Shown piece after piece: positions 8,813 to 17,462 of a DNA stretch of 64,000 nucleotides (positions are counted from its first letter, which is position 1; the number at the start of each line of letters is the position of its first letter). The notes beneath the pieces were generated by a model. That model had not been told where the DNA came from. It saw only the letters and a program-made list of their open reading frames with translations, and did no database searches. The stretch covers positions 62,001-126,000 of the forward strand of contig CAXXGC010000004.1 in assembly GCA_963667875.2 (NCBI GenBank). The letters run 5' to 3'. Made by a program: the position numbers and the translations under genes. The DNA comes from JAEXOD01 sp963667875 (GTDB lineage Bacteria; Bacteroidota; Ignavibacteria; Ignavibacteriales; Melioribacteraceae).

Positions 8813-10483
8813 TTATTTTAATAATTGCAGCTTTTTCGTTTGGCTGAAAGCACCGGATTCAAGTTTATAAAAATAAGTTCCTGATGAAAGTTGTGAACCG
8901 TCAAAATTCACTTCATAAGATCCTGCATTTTTATATTCATTAACCAAATTAGATACTTCATTACCCAAAACATCATAAACTTTTAAGGTAACGAAGTTTG
9001 AAGCCGGGATAGAATATTTTATAGTTGTAGAAGGATTAAACGGATTGGGATAATTCTGCGACAAAACAAATATTTCCGGTAATCCTATCTCTATTTCAAT
9101 TTCGTTGCTGTACTCAAATTGTCCATTGTTATCAACCTGTTTTAATCTATATAGATATTTTCCGGGAATTACAAAATTATCCGTAAAATTATATTCCTTT
9201 GTTGAAGTACTGTTACCTGCCCCTATTACAAAGGCAATTTTATTCCATTTTACATTTGTAGCTTCAGTTCTTTCAACTTCAAAACCATAATTGTTTATTT
9301 CCATAACGGCAGTCCAATTTAACCTAACAATTGAACCGGTAACAGCAGCCGAAAATGTTACTATTTCTACGGGTAACGGTGTTCCACCCGAATTTTGCCA
9401 ATCCAAATAAGGATATCCTGAATTTATTCCGTCTCCAATATTCCAAATAGTTATATCCCATCCTGCATTAAAGAACGTGTTAACGTCCTTCATTTCAGAA
9501 GTGAGTTTACCGGTTCCACCATTACTTGTTCCTAGTCCTGACGTGGTTATGTCCCAAAAACAATTAGTAGTGCCAACAAGATTAGAATTCGCTCCAACGA
9601 GTCCGCCAAAAGAAGCATTACCCGATACACTGCCTGTGGAGTAACATTTATTGATAAATTTATTATTGCTTCCAACAAGTCCACCAACAGTATTAGAAGT
9701 ACTACTAACTCCACCTATTGCATAGGAATTGTTTATTGTTCCATTATTATATCCAACCAGTCCGCCAACATTAAACCCTGTTGCGTTTACGGTTTTAGAT
9801 GAATATGAAGTTGCTAGTGTTCCTAAAGTAAAATATCCAACTAATCCGCCAACATAACTGGTACCACTTAAAGTTCCCAAAGAGTAGCAATTGGTAATAG
9901 TGCCAGAACTTGCGTAACCAACCAATCCACCTAAGTTGTTTCGTCCACCAACACTTCCGGTTGCATAACAGTTAATAACGCTTCCACTTGAAACGACTCC
10001 AACCAATCCACCAACATAATCACGCCCTGTTATTGTTACATTAACAAGACCAACATTTTTAATTGTTCCACCAATTAAATAACCGAATAAACTTAGATAA
10101 TCAGTTATTGAACGATTAATATACAAATTAGAAATTGTAAAACCCTGTCCGTTATAATTGCCAGTAAATGCTGGTTGAGGGTAAACATTTCCAATTGGTG
10201 TCCATCCTTTGTTAACATCCCAAGTGGTAATTGCCGGGGATGCATCCGCAAAATTTATATCAGCGGTTTGCTTATAATAAGCTGCCCACCTTGTTGCCTG
10301 ATTTGGAGTAGGCACTAAAGCATCAGAAGCGGAAATCCAGTATAAATTTTGCCATGTCGCAATTTCATAAGGACTGCCAGACGTACCTTCGCCGGCTGAA
10401 GGTGCTACGGCACCTTGTGAAAAAATTTTAGAATAAATAAAACAACTTAAAAATATTATTATTAGTGGTAATTTTTTTTTCAT
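8813..10483 (-). CDS. Secreted GLUG-repeat protein with type IX sorting tail
   Basis: 556 residues. A signal peptide ends at 'YSKIFSQ'. Residues about 30-110 are a Trp-rich segment typical of proteins that open with 'GSPYEIATWQNLYWIS'. Residues about 130-310 hold six to seven GLUG repeats, such as 'GGLVGYASSGTITNCYS' and 'GGLVGYNNGTINNSYA', which usually form a beta-solenoid in bacterial surface proteins. Next come the linker domain 'LPVEIVTFSA...LNWTAVMEINNYGFEVER' (about 365-465) and a sorting tail with 'LSQNYPNPFNPSTTIKYSIP' ending 'KKLQLLK'. It should be exported by type IX secretion. A motif shared with two other genes lies about 160 bp upstream (10640-10672). Substrate or binding partner unknown. 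Confidence 0.82.
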   Translation of the reverse strand: MKKKLPLIIIFLSCFIYSKIFSQGAVAPSAGEGTSGSPYEIATWQNLYWISASDALVPTPNQATRWAAYYKQTADINFADASPAITTWDVNKGWTPIGNVYPQPAFTGNYNGQGFTISNLYINRSITDYLSLFGYLIGGTIKNVGLVNVTITGRDYVGGLVGVVSSGSVINCYATGSVGGRNNLGGLVGYASSGTITNCYSLGTLSGTSYVGGLVGYFTLGTLATSYSSKTVNATGFNVGGLVGYNNGTINNSYAIGGVSSTSNTVGGLVGSNNKFINKCYSTGSVSGNASFGGLVGANSNLVGTTNCFWDITTSGLGTSNGGTGKLTSEMKDVNTFFNAGWDITIWNIGDGINSGYPYLDWQNSGGTPLPVEIVTFSAAVTGSIVRLNWTAVMEINNYGFEVERTEATNVKWNKIAFVIGAGNSTSTKEYNFTDNFVIPGKYLYRLKQVDNNGQFEYSNEIEIEIGLPEIFVLSQNYPNPFNPSTTIKYSIPASNFVTLKVYDVLGNEVSNLVNEYKNAGSYEVNFDGSQLSSGTYFYKLESGAFSQTKKLQLLK

Positions 10484-10639
10484 GTTGGTTCCTAAAAGTT
10501 AATTATCAATTAAATGATAAAATAATTAAATGAGGTTATTCACTACCAAATACAAATTATTTGAATTGAAAAAAGTAACAAATAAAAATGGATTACAGTT
10601 GATTTTATTATATGTCAAATGTAATTTTTAGAACAGTAA

Positions 10640-10672
10640 TAAGATTATCGTATTTTATATAAAATAGTTTAG
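10640..10672 (-). promoter_or_regulatory. Shared upstream motif, copy 1
   Basis: 'agattatcgtatttt' followed by an AT-rich run and 'agtttag' recurs upstream of three secreted-protein genes (here, 12594-12636 and 15900-15941). Here it lies about 160 bp before the start at 10483. On the coding strand it contains 'ACGATAAT', which could serve as a -10 element. Recurrence is seen; promoter function is inferred. Confidence 0.35.
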
Positions 10673-10919
10673 GCTTAAATAGGTTTAAAAATAATTATTT
10701 TTAAAGAAAGTTTTTGCCAATCCTCCCCGAGGGTAAAAAAAATGAATATGCTTTAACTGATAATAAAAAAACCTATTATAAACTGTTTAATCTGATTTAT
10801 ATAACCTTTATTTGGTTGGAGTGGATCATTTGTAAATAAATTTTTGGCTATTTACCCGTGCACATCTTATCTATAGTTCACACGCCAGATACAACGGACT
10901 GTGTGCCACAGCCCCTGAC

Positions 10920-10937
10920 GTGTGCCTCTGGGCACAC
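10920..10937 (-). terminator. Short hairpin after the copy C FISUMP pseudogene
   Basis: GTGTGCC, loop TCTG, GGCACAC: a perfect 7-bp stem touching the stop codon of the 10938-11684 pseudogene. There is no T-tract, so termination is uncertain. A second GTGTGCC at 10901 could compete for the same arm. The rest of the gap 10484-10919 has no supported gene beyond the shared motif at 10640. Confidence 0.4.
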
Positions 10938-11684
10938 CTAATCTTTTAAGCACCTTACACTAAAACCGGTTACCTTAACGTCATTACCGCTTGCATGGTT
11001 ACTGAAAAAGTCCGCAAATTCATTATTATTAGTGGAACTCCAAAAGTAAGCGGCTATACCTAAATTATAGAAAGGACCATAGTAACCGCGAACACCGGCA
11101 AGCAACGCAGAGAAACCACTTGTATTTGTGCCGGCTCCACTTCCTGCTGCAATCAAAGCGTTAAACGAACTAAACGCATTTTTTAATATACTAAATTCTG
11201 CGATTGTTGGTATATGCCAGTCGATTGGGCAAATGCCTTGAATATTGTCTGTAAAAGACGGAGAAGGAATTGTTGTATTTGTTGCCCCGTTTTGGTATTG
11301 AACATCTTCAGCCCATTGGTATAAACCACCGTTAGTGGTACAATCTGCTTCATTATTACCATAAAAATATTTTTCTATTGTACTGTTATTTGTTTGGTTT
11401 CCATCGCTATTTGTTCAACCGGTTAAATTATTTATCATTGTTCCAACATTAAGGTTTTCTTTTAGCCAGCATTGGTTTCCTATCTGAACTGTTTTGTAGA
11501 TTTTGTTATCACGCGAATCTGTTATAGTAGGAATACCGGGGCAAGGATGAATAAAAGTAAACTCTACTGAATTGGTTATTGCAATTTCCTCATAACTACC
11601 GTCAGCTTTTTTTACAACCACTGATTGTGCAAAAATTGTTGCACCGCTAAATAACAACAAAATAATAAATATTATTTTTTTCAT
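10938..11684 (-). pseudogene. FISUMP-domain protein with in-frame TGA (cassette copy C)
   Basis: The frame opens at ATG 11684 (MKKIIFIILLLFSGATIFAQ, a signal peptide) and runs through 'QIGNQCWLKENLNVGT' to TGA at 11417-11415. It then continues in the same frame as 'TNSDGNQTNNSTIEKY', 'GICPIDWHIPTIAEF' and 'GFSALLAGVRGYYG' to 'GFSVRCLKD' at 10938. The intact paralogue at 16664-17449 has 'NGGTNSDGN' at this place, so TGA replaces a Gly codon (GGA to TGA, one change). All else is in frame. The upstream sorting-tail gene at 11697 is intact and the two are separated by a few bases, as in copy D. An alternative ATG 12 bp upstream exists, but the homologous start is 11684. Confidence 0.85.
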
Positions 11685-11696
11685 CTTATAATCCAT

Positions 11697-12494
11697 TTAT
11701 TTCAATAATAACATTTTAATAGAATTTGTATATTTACCGCAATTCAATTTGCATATATAAAAACCGCTGGCTAATTTGCTTCCGTCAAAATTTATTTCAT
11801 AACTTCCGGCTTTATGGTTTTCATTTACAAGGTTAGCTACTTCTTTTCCTAAAATATCATAAACTTTTAGTTTAACTAATCCATCACTTGGTATGTTATA
11901 AATAATTTTTGTTGAGGGGTTAAACGGATTGGGATAGTTTTGCTTTATTTCATATTGCGTAGGGATTCCAAGGGTTACTTCTACAATATCGCTGTATTGA
12001 TATTTTCCGTCATTATCAATTTGTTTTAGGCGGTATATTAATTTTATGACTTCATTTGGTATGTCAGTAAATGAATAATTTTTAGGTGAATTACTATTTC
12101 CCGCGCCTTCAACAAAACCAATCTTTTCAAAATGTTCTGTCTCTTCTGCTCTTTCAACTTCAAATCCATAATTATTTACTTCAATAGCAGTAGCCCAAAA
12201 TAAAATTATTTCGTTGCCATTGATTGCAGCATTAAAATTTATTAATTCAACAGGTAAAGGAGTGCCGCCGTCAGTTGAACTAAATGTAATTTTATTAATT
12301 GTGGAAAGTTCTTTTGTTTGGGTTGAGGCATCAGTAAGTAAAAAGTTAATATTAGTTCCACTAAATGTTATTTTTTGGATTAAGCTCAAATTTGTACTAT
12401 TAAGCGAACTACTATTATACGTAACATTTAAAAAAGTTTGAGCATTTATTGAAACAGTAAATATAAACAGATAAAATATAAATAAAATTTTCAT
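11697..12494 (-). CDS. Short secreted sorting-tail protein, cassette copy C
   Basis: 265 residues: signal peptide ending 'VSINAQ'; a small N-terminal unit (about 20-75) with two related 'IQKITFSGTNINFLLTD' / 'INKITFSSTDGG' strands; the linker domain 'LPVELINFNA...NNYGFEVERAEE' (about 82-170); and a type IX tail with 'IKQNYPNPFNPSTK' ending 'SIKMLLLK'. It is about 80 percent alike by eye to the gene at 17463-18263. In both places it is followed at once by a FISUMP gene, and the FISUMP proteins themselves have no sorting tail. A joint role at the cell surface is an inference from this linkage. Shine-Dalgarno GGAGACAAA precedes ATG 12494. Confidence 0.8.
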   Translation of the reverse strand: MKILFIFYLFIFTVSINAQTFLNVTYNSSSLNSTNLSLIQKITFSGTNINFLLTDASTQTKELSTINKITFSSTDGGTPLPVELINFNAAINGNEIILFWATAIEVNNYGFEVERAEETEHFEKIGFVEGAGNSNSPKNYSFTDIPNEVIKLIYRLKQIDNDGKYQYSDIVEVTLGIPTQYEIKQNYPNPFNPSTKIIYNIPSDGLVKLKVYDILGKEVANLVNENHKAGSYEINFDGSKLASGFYICKLNCGKYTNSIKMLLLK

Positions 12495-12593
12495 TTTGTC
12501 TCCAAATAGTGCAAAGAAGTGTCATGTTTTACAACATTATTTATTCAAAATTGCTTTTTTTGTTTTATATTAGCTTAAATTTGCAGAATCAAT

Positions 12594-12636
12594 AGTATTA
12601 TCGTATTTGTAATAATAATGTTTAGTTAAAATTGAG
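12594..12636 (-). promoter_or_regulatory. Shared upstream motif, copy 2
   Basis: 'agtattatcgtatttgtaat' followed by 'tgtttagtt' lies about 100 bp upstream of the 12494 start. It is nearly the same as the sequence at 15900-15941, also about 100 bp before its gene. The fixed distance supports a promoter or 5' regulatory role. The rest of the gap 12495-12754 shows no gene. Confidence 0.4.
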
Positions 12637-12754
12637 TTGCAAAAAAACACCTAAATAATGCAACAGTTACCTCTATCTAACCGTATTGTTAATTTGCCAA
12701 CTATTTAAGTCAAAAAATACTTTACACAACACTTTTTTGTAAGCTTAGGTTCTC

Positions 12755-12866
12755 TACACTATCCGCCATTTAGGCTAGGAACTGGAAGGTTTATAAATTA
12801 TTTTTTTTGAAAATTTTTACTATGGTATCAAAGTAAAAAAGCCACCCAATAATGAGCGGCTTTTTG
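12755..12866 (-). repeat. Duplicated 3'-flank module with terminator, copy 1
   Basis: About 110 bp that resemble 16511-16611: both share 'tataaattattttttt', then 'tgaaaattttt' and a terminator hairpin. The hairpin here has arms AAAAAGCC (12836-12843) and GGCTTTTT (12858-12865) and, on the minus strand, a trailing T-run, so it terminates the 12875-15802 gene. Duplication of this flank along with the genes supports segmental copying. Confidence 0.65.
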
Positions 12867-12874
12867 AATTGACA

Positions 12875-15802
12875 CTATTTCATCAAAATCATTTTTTTCA
12901 CATTAACAAAATTTCCTGACTCAATTTTGTAGAAATAAACTCCGCTGGAAAACGTAGAACCATTAAAATCTATTTCATAATTCCCTGCTTTTGTATTAGT
13001 ATTTACAAGCTGCATTACTTTTTCGCCAAGCATATTAAATATGGCTATATTAACTAATCCTTCAACGGGAATTGAATATTTTATTTTTGTAACCGGATTA
13101 AACGGATTTGGGTAGTTTTGGTATAAAGCAAATTCCTTCGGTAGGAAAGGTATTTCGACCGCTATCCGTTCAGAAACACTAAAATTACCATTGTTATCTA
13201 ATTGCTTGAGACGATAAAAATAATTACCCGGTGAAACATTATTGTCAATAAATGTATACACATTGGTAGAGTTACTATTTCCGTGTCCTTCCACAAATCC
13301 TATTTTTGTAAATTCTTCTCCGTTTTCTGATTTTTGTATCTCAAATCCGTAATTGTTTATCTCCGTTGCTGTTAGCCATTTTAACATTACATTGTTTTTT
13401 GTATAACTAGCGGTTAAGGATGTTAACTCAACCGGAAATGCCGAATTATCGGCAGCTGTCCATTTTGAAAAAGAAGAAATACCTTCCAAAGTTAATGTAT
13501 TATTTACCGCATCTAATGTACTACTTTGCGCTACCCAAACATCCGGATTGGTTTGTTTGAATAATACTAAATTGTTTTCTGTTATTCCGTTTAACTCATC
13601 ATTAAGATAATTGAAAACAAGCTTTGCATTTAAGTTTACATTATTTGCAGGATTAATTTCATAATATCTATTAATACTATTAGTTCCGGAATATGTTTGC
13701 GATACATGTCCGCGGGTAATTGTGGTATTACCCATCGTTTGAGTTGCACCTAAAGTTAAAGTGGGGACCGGCTCCATCCCCATAAATATCTCCCAACCAT
13801 CGGTTGGCGGGTCTTCATTTTCGGATCCCGAACTATAATAATATTGCAAAGACTCATCAAGTATGCTCCACATCCCGAATTCATAGGCTATATAAAAATC
13901 GCCATTTTTATATCTATTTTTCCCATTATAGATGTCATAGTATTCATAAACTCCGTCTACAATATTGCTTCCTGCCCCTGTTACCGTATATGTTTTTCTA
14001 CCACTACTTATTACAGCGCCCAAACCAGCAATATTTTCATTTGAAAGAATATCCAAGTTTCGCGTTGTAGTAATTGTGCCGCTTGTCCCATAAAGTCTAT
14101 AACTGCCTTCGGACAAATACCCGATGCTTCCAAGTGTAATTATTTTTCCATTAAGGTCTAAATTCTTTTCCAAAATCAAATTTCCGTTTACGGAAATATT
14201 ATCCAAAGTTGGGCTTGAGGTACTTGAAAACAACAGGTTATTAACTGTTGAGCTTGAACTGATAGTTGCTTCACTACCCAAAACCCATTTATATAACCCA
14301 ACATTATCGGTTGCTCCGGGTATAGTTCCGCTACTCCAGTTTGCTGCGGTTCCCCATGTAGTACTCTCCCCGCCAATCCAAGTGTTAAATGCATTTGATG
14401 ATACCCAGTCGGTTGCAGCGTCCATATTAGTTAATGTCCCGTCATAATGGTTGCTTGTTAAGTCATATAATATTGATCCGTCATATTGATCAAAACGGTA
14501 ATAAGCAACAAGTCCGGTTTCGTTTCCTAAAAGTGTTTTCATCATGCTTTCGCGAATTTCTGCTGTAGTCCTTACACTATTCCAAATTCGCACTTCGTCA
14601 ATTTGTCCGGGGAAATAATAATATTTATTTGTCCAAGTACTAAAGAAAGGCACACCTTTTTGACGCATTGTACCAATAGTAAACTGATTAACCGTTGGTA
14701 CTTTGACAATTGTTTTTGAACCGTCTTCAATCCCATTAACATACAACTTTACACTCGTTCCGCTTTTTACAACAGCAACATGTGTCCAATTTCCCGTATT
14801 AATATTAGTGCTTCCAATAACCGCATCCCAATCAGACAGATTATTTTTAGGGTCTATTCCAAACTGTAATTTTCCTTCCTGCATTCTAAATTCAACTACA
14901 GCATCTGTTCCTGTATTTCCCCAAGAAACTATTTCCCGTTCCGGAAAATTACTTGTAGATTTTATCCATGCTTCAATTGTTAAGGTAGAATTATCATATA
15001 CGGGTGAAGCAGCAAAACTTATATAATCACCTGTTAAGTCATTGATTCCGTCAAAATCCAAGGCATTACGCGGGCCTGCTAAACAACCGGATGTTACCCA
15101 AGCGGTACCATTCATCAATGTTCCGCTGTACGATCCACCTGATGCTTTATTATTTAAAGTTGTTCCGCTGGTACTATTCATATCATAATATAACACAAGA
15201 CCTGTTTCGCTTCCGCTAAGTTCTTTATACATTGTTGATTTAATTTCTGCTTCAGTTCTTACAACGGACCAAATTTGAACTTCGTCAATTAATCCTTTAA
15301 TGAATTCACCTTGGTAGCCGCTGTCTCTTCCTATCCATACGGGGTAAGTACCGGAATATGTAATTGTAGAAGTACCGGAGTTGTAGGTGTCTATTAAAAC
15401 ACCATCTAAGTATGTTAAAATGGTACCAGATGCATAAGTTATTGTAACATGATGCCATTTATCGTCAAAAAGGTAAGCGGCTGGATCGCGTACTATATAA
15501 CCAATATTTGTATGCATAGCATAATGTAGTTGGCCTGTTGAAGCATTAATTGCAATAATAATACCAGATTGATTTACCATCCAATGGTTAGTTAAAATAT
15601 CAATCCAACTATAGTTAGAAGATGTTACCGGTTTAACCCAAACAGAAATTGTTAGGTTATTTGTTATCTTTGTTGCTGCAATATCTCCGCAATTAACATA
15701 ATCATCTGTTCCGTCAAACTTAAGTGCATATCCGCCAATTTGACCAAAAGAAGTAATATTGGCAAAAATTATAAACGTAATTAAAATTAATACTTTTTTC
15801 AT
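12875..15802 (-). CDS. Large secreted protein with two LamG-like domains and a type IX sorting tail
   Basis: 975 residues. Signal peptide ending 'NITSFGQ'. Two concanavalin-like LamG domains: about 23-235, opening 'ALKFDGTDDYVNCGD' and containing 'WHHVTITYASG', and about 245-465, opening 'ALDFDGINDLTGDYI' and containing 'WTHVAVVKSG'; each ends in a 'G.IDEVRIWN..RT..EI' strand. A middle region (about 470-790) with 'GGESTTWGTAANWSSGTIPG' resembles beta-helix-like surface proteins. Then the linker 'FPVELTSLTASY...NNYGFEIQKSENG' and a sorting tail 'YQNYPNPFNPVTKIKYSIP' to 'KKMILMK'. LamG folds usually bind glycans; the ligand is unknown. Many short ORFs on the other strand here are shadows. Terminator at 12835-12866. 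Confidence 0.85.
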   Translation of the reverse strand: MKKVLILITFIIFANITSFGQIGGYALKFDGTDDYVNCGDIAATKITNNLTISVWVKPVTSSNYSWIDILTNHWMVNQSGIIIAINASTGQLHYAMHTNIGYIVRDPAAYLFDDKWHHVTITYASGTILTYLDGVLIDTYNSGTSTITYSGTYPVWIGRDSGYQGEFIKGLIDEVQIWSVVRTEAEIKSTMYKELSGSETGLVLYYDMNSTSGTTLNNKASGGSYSGTLMNGTAWVTSGCLAGPRNALDFDGINDLTGDYISFAASPVYDNSTLTIEAWIKSTSNFPEREIVSWGNTGTDAVVEFRMQEGKLQFGIDPKNNLSDWDAVIGSTNINTGNWTHVAVVKSGTSVKLYVNGIEDGSKTIVKVPTVNQFTIGTMRQKGVPFFSTWTNKYYYFPGQIDEVRIWNSVRTTAEIRESMMKTLLGNETGLVAYYRFDQYDGSILYDLTSNHYDGTLTNMDAATDWVSSNAFNTWIGGESTTWGTAANWSSGTIPGATDNVGLYKWVLGSEATISSSSTVNNLLFSSTSSPTLDNISVNGNLILEKNLDLNGKIITLGSIGYLSEGSYRLYGTSGTITTTRNLDILSNENIAGLGAVISSGRKTYTVTGAGSNIVDGVYEYYDIYNGKNRYKNGDFYIAYEFGMWSILDESLQYYYSSGSENEDPPTDGWEIFMGMEPVPTLTLGATQTMGNTTITRGHVSQTYSGTNSINRYYEINPANNVNLNAKLVFNYLNDELNGITENNLVLFKQTNPDVWVAQSSTLDAVNNTLTLEGISSFSKWTAADNSAFPVELTSLTASYTKNNVMLKWLTATEINNYGFEIQKSENGEEFTKIGFVEGHGNSNSTNVYTFIDNNVSPGNYFYRLKQLDNNGNFSVSERIAVEIPFLPKEFALYQNYPNPFNPVTKIKYSIPVEGLVNIAIFNMLGEKVMQLVNTNTKAGNYEIDFNGSTFSSGVYFYKIESGNFVNVKKMILMK

Positions 15803-15899
15803 ATCATCCTATTATTATAGTATTGTGTTAAGTTTCATAATGTTTTTATATAAACCTGCTTTCATTATTTAATATTAATCTTTTATATGAATATCAATT

Positions 15900-15941
15900 A
15901 CTATTATCGTATTTGTAATATAAAAGTTTAGTTATGAATTG
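15900..15941 (-). promoter_or_regulatory. Shared upstream motif, copy 3
   Basis: 'ctattatcgtatttgtaat' and 'agtttagtt' at about 100 bp before the 15802 start, matching 12594-12636. On the coding strand the block reads TTACAAATACGATAATA, with a possible -10 GATAAT. Confidence 0.4.
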
Positions 15942-15954
15942 TATTTTACCTAAA

Positions 15955-15972
15955 GAGAAGCAGCAGCTTCTC
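15955..15972. other. Stable hairpin GAGAAGC-AGCA-GCTTCTC
   Basis: A perfect 7-bp stem with a 4-nt loop inside the 861-bp gap 15803-16663. It has no T-tract, lies about 150 bp upstream of the LamG-protein gene and has no counterpart at the other copies. Role unknown. Confidence 0.4.
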
Positions 15973-16014
15973 CTACCCAACTGTAAAAGTTCTAACACAC
16001 TTTGCCCATACATA

Positions 16015-16130
16015 TAGTAAATGCAAAATTCAAAAGGATCGGAACGTTATTACCTTTCTTTCAGACATAGTTTATGGCATAGCTGTTACGAAATAAATTA
16101 ATAATTGGTTGTGTAAGTGTGTTATATTGG
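16015..16130. repeat. Diverged repeat preceding a tRNA relic, copy 1
   Basis: This stretch aligns with 18600-18725: both share 'tgcaaaattcaaaa', 'ggaac..tattac', 'catagttt' and 'ttaataattgg' in the same order and at similar spacing. In both places it is followed within about 30 bp by a terminator hairpin and a tRNA-Val 3' relic. It marks the edge of a repeated insertion unit. Confidence 0.55.
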
Positions 16131-16140
16131 GCCGTTTACT

Positions 16141-16250
16141 AAAAAAAGCCTTGAAAATATGCAAGGCGTTAATCTTAGTGGGGCTAATGGATTCGATATC
16201 CAGTTTATCTCCCGTTATTTGGGAGATTTATCTCCCGGAATTAGGAGATG
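16141..16250 (-). pseudogene. tRNA-Val 3'-end relic with terminator and tandem palindromes (relic 1)
   Basis: On the minus strand, after two tandem palindromic units (16230-16249 and 16207-16227, core ATCTCC...GGAGAT), the sequence reads 'TCGAATCCATTAGCCCCAC'. This is the T-arm end and 3' acceptor strand of the tRNA-Val at 23561-23638 with one G:C pair lost. It is followed by a terminator with arms GCCTTG (16148-16153) and CAAGGC (16162-16167) and an A-run in plus orientation. The anticodon and D arms are absent, so it cannot be a working tRNA. It is the farthest relic from the intact gene and the most eroded. Confidence 0.7.
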
Positions 16251-16510
16251 CCCTTCCTCCGATGATTAAAAAATATTTTTAGCCTACACGGACGCAATAC
16301 ATGGGCAAATATTTTGATAGTAATGTTGGGTTATGAGGTCTCGTCCGATGTAGCTTGTTATTGTGAAAAGAGGTATAATCTATATATAGATTGTTGAGGG
16401 TGATCGATGTATTGAGTAGTTATCCAACTACCACTGTTATAATTAAATACTAAAATATCGGCGGTATAAAAGAAAACCAAACTAGTTTTTACCGGTTTAT
16501 GTTTCGTAAC

Positions 16511-16611
16511 CTACCCCGCCATTCGAGCTACATACTGGCAGGTCTATAAATTATTTTTTTATTTGAAAATTTTTGCATACCCTTAAAAAAAGCCGCCCAT
16601 CGCAGACGGCT
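16511..16611 (-). repeat. Duplicated 3'-flank module with terminator, copy 2
   Basis: Counterpart of 12755-12866. The hairpin has arms AGCCG (16591-16595) and CGGCT (16607-16611), with a run of seven A at 16584-16590 that becomes a U-tract on the minus-strand transcript. It lies about 50 bp beyond the stop of the intact FISUMP gene and should terminate the copy D cassette. Confidence 0.65.
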
Positions 16612-16663
16612 GTAATAATCGATCCCCGCATTTATGCAGAGAAATACAAATTAATAAGTAGTC

Positions 16664-17449
16664 TTAATTTTTGATACACCTAACACTAAGACCAAAATCC
16701 TTAGTGGTATCGTAGATGGGGAGACTACTAACTGAAGGTTCCAGGCGTAGGAAATGTGCGTAAAGTGGACCACCGTACTCCGTGGAACTCCAAAAATACG
16801 CGTAATCACCTAAAGTAAGGAAGGCACTAGTGTAGCTGCGACAGCCGGCAAGCAATGCAGAAAAACCACTTGTGTTTGTCCCTGCCCCTGAACCTGTACC
16901 TTGACCAACTGCTTTTAATGTATTACTGTTGTTGTTAACTATTGATGATGCTTTTAATGTCTCAAATTCTGCTTTTGTTGGTATATGCCATCCACTTGGG
17001 CAAATGCCTTGTACATTTTCGTAAAAAGGAGGTGATGGTGATGTGCTGTTTGTCGCTCCATTTTTGTATTGTACAGCTTCAGCCCATTGGTACAATCCAC
17101 CATAAGTGGTACAATTTGCTTCGTCATTGCCATAACAATATTTTTCAATTGTGCTGTTATTTGTTTGGTTTCCATCACTATTTGTTCCACCGTTTGAACT
17201 ATTTATCATAGTTCCAACATTAAGGTTTTCTTTAAACCAACATTGACTTCCTATCTGAACTGTGTTGTAAGTTTTACCTGCATAATCTACTGTTGGAGTT
17301 CCGGGGCATGGGCCATTAAAGACTAATTCAACAATGGTATCTATGCCAATATAAATATAAGTCCCGTCAACCTTTTTTACAACCATTGTTTGGGTAAAAA
17401 TTAAATTGCTGCTGAATAAAAACAAAATAGTAAATAATATTTTTTTCAT
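16664..17449 (-). CDS. Secreted FISUMP-domain protein, intact (cassette copy D)
   Basis: 261 residues: signal peptide ending 'SSNLIFTQ', a short strand region 'MVVKKVDGTYIYIGID', then a complete FISUMP domain: 'YNTVQIGSQCWFKENLNVGT' (about 65-84), 'EKYCYGNDEANCTTYGGLYQW', 'GICPSGWHIPTKAEFETL', 'GFSALLAGCRSY', 'YFWSSTEYGG' and 'LSVRCIKN' at the end. The many paired Cys suggest disulphides after export. The domain is common in Fibrobacter and Bacteroidota surface proteins; its function is not established. It has no sorting tail of its own and follows the sorting-tail gene 17463-18263 by 13 bp, so they are surely co-transcribed. This is the only undamaged FISUMP gene of the four copies in this window. 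Confidence 0.85.
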   Translation of the reverse strand: MKKILFTILFLFSSNLIFTQTMVVKKVDGTYIYIGIDTIVELVFNGPCPGTPTVDYAGKTYNTVQIGSQCWFKENLNVGTMINSSNGGTNSDGNQTNNSTIEKYCYGNDEANCTTYGGLYQWAEAVQYKNGATNSTSPSPPFYENVQGICPSGWHIPTKAEFETLKASSIVNNNSNTLKAVGQGTGSGAGTNTSGFSALLAGCRSYTSAFLTLGDYAYFWSSTEYGGPLYAHFLRLEPSVSSLPIYDTTKDFGLSVRCIKN

Positions 17450-17462
17450 TTTTAATTCCTTT

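Noticed and set aside
13804..15026. Plus-strand ORFs within the LamG-protein gene
   Set aside because: They are shadows of the 975-residue minus-strand gene: no ribosome sites, no recognisable domains and low-complexity translations.
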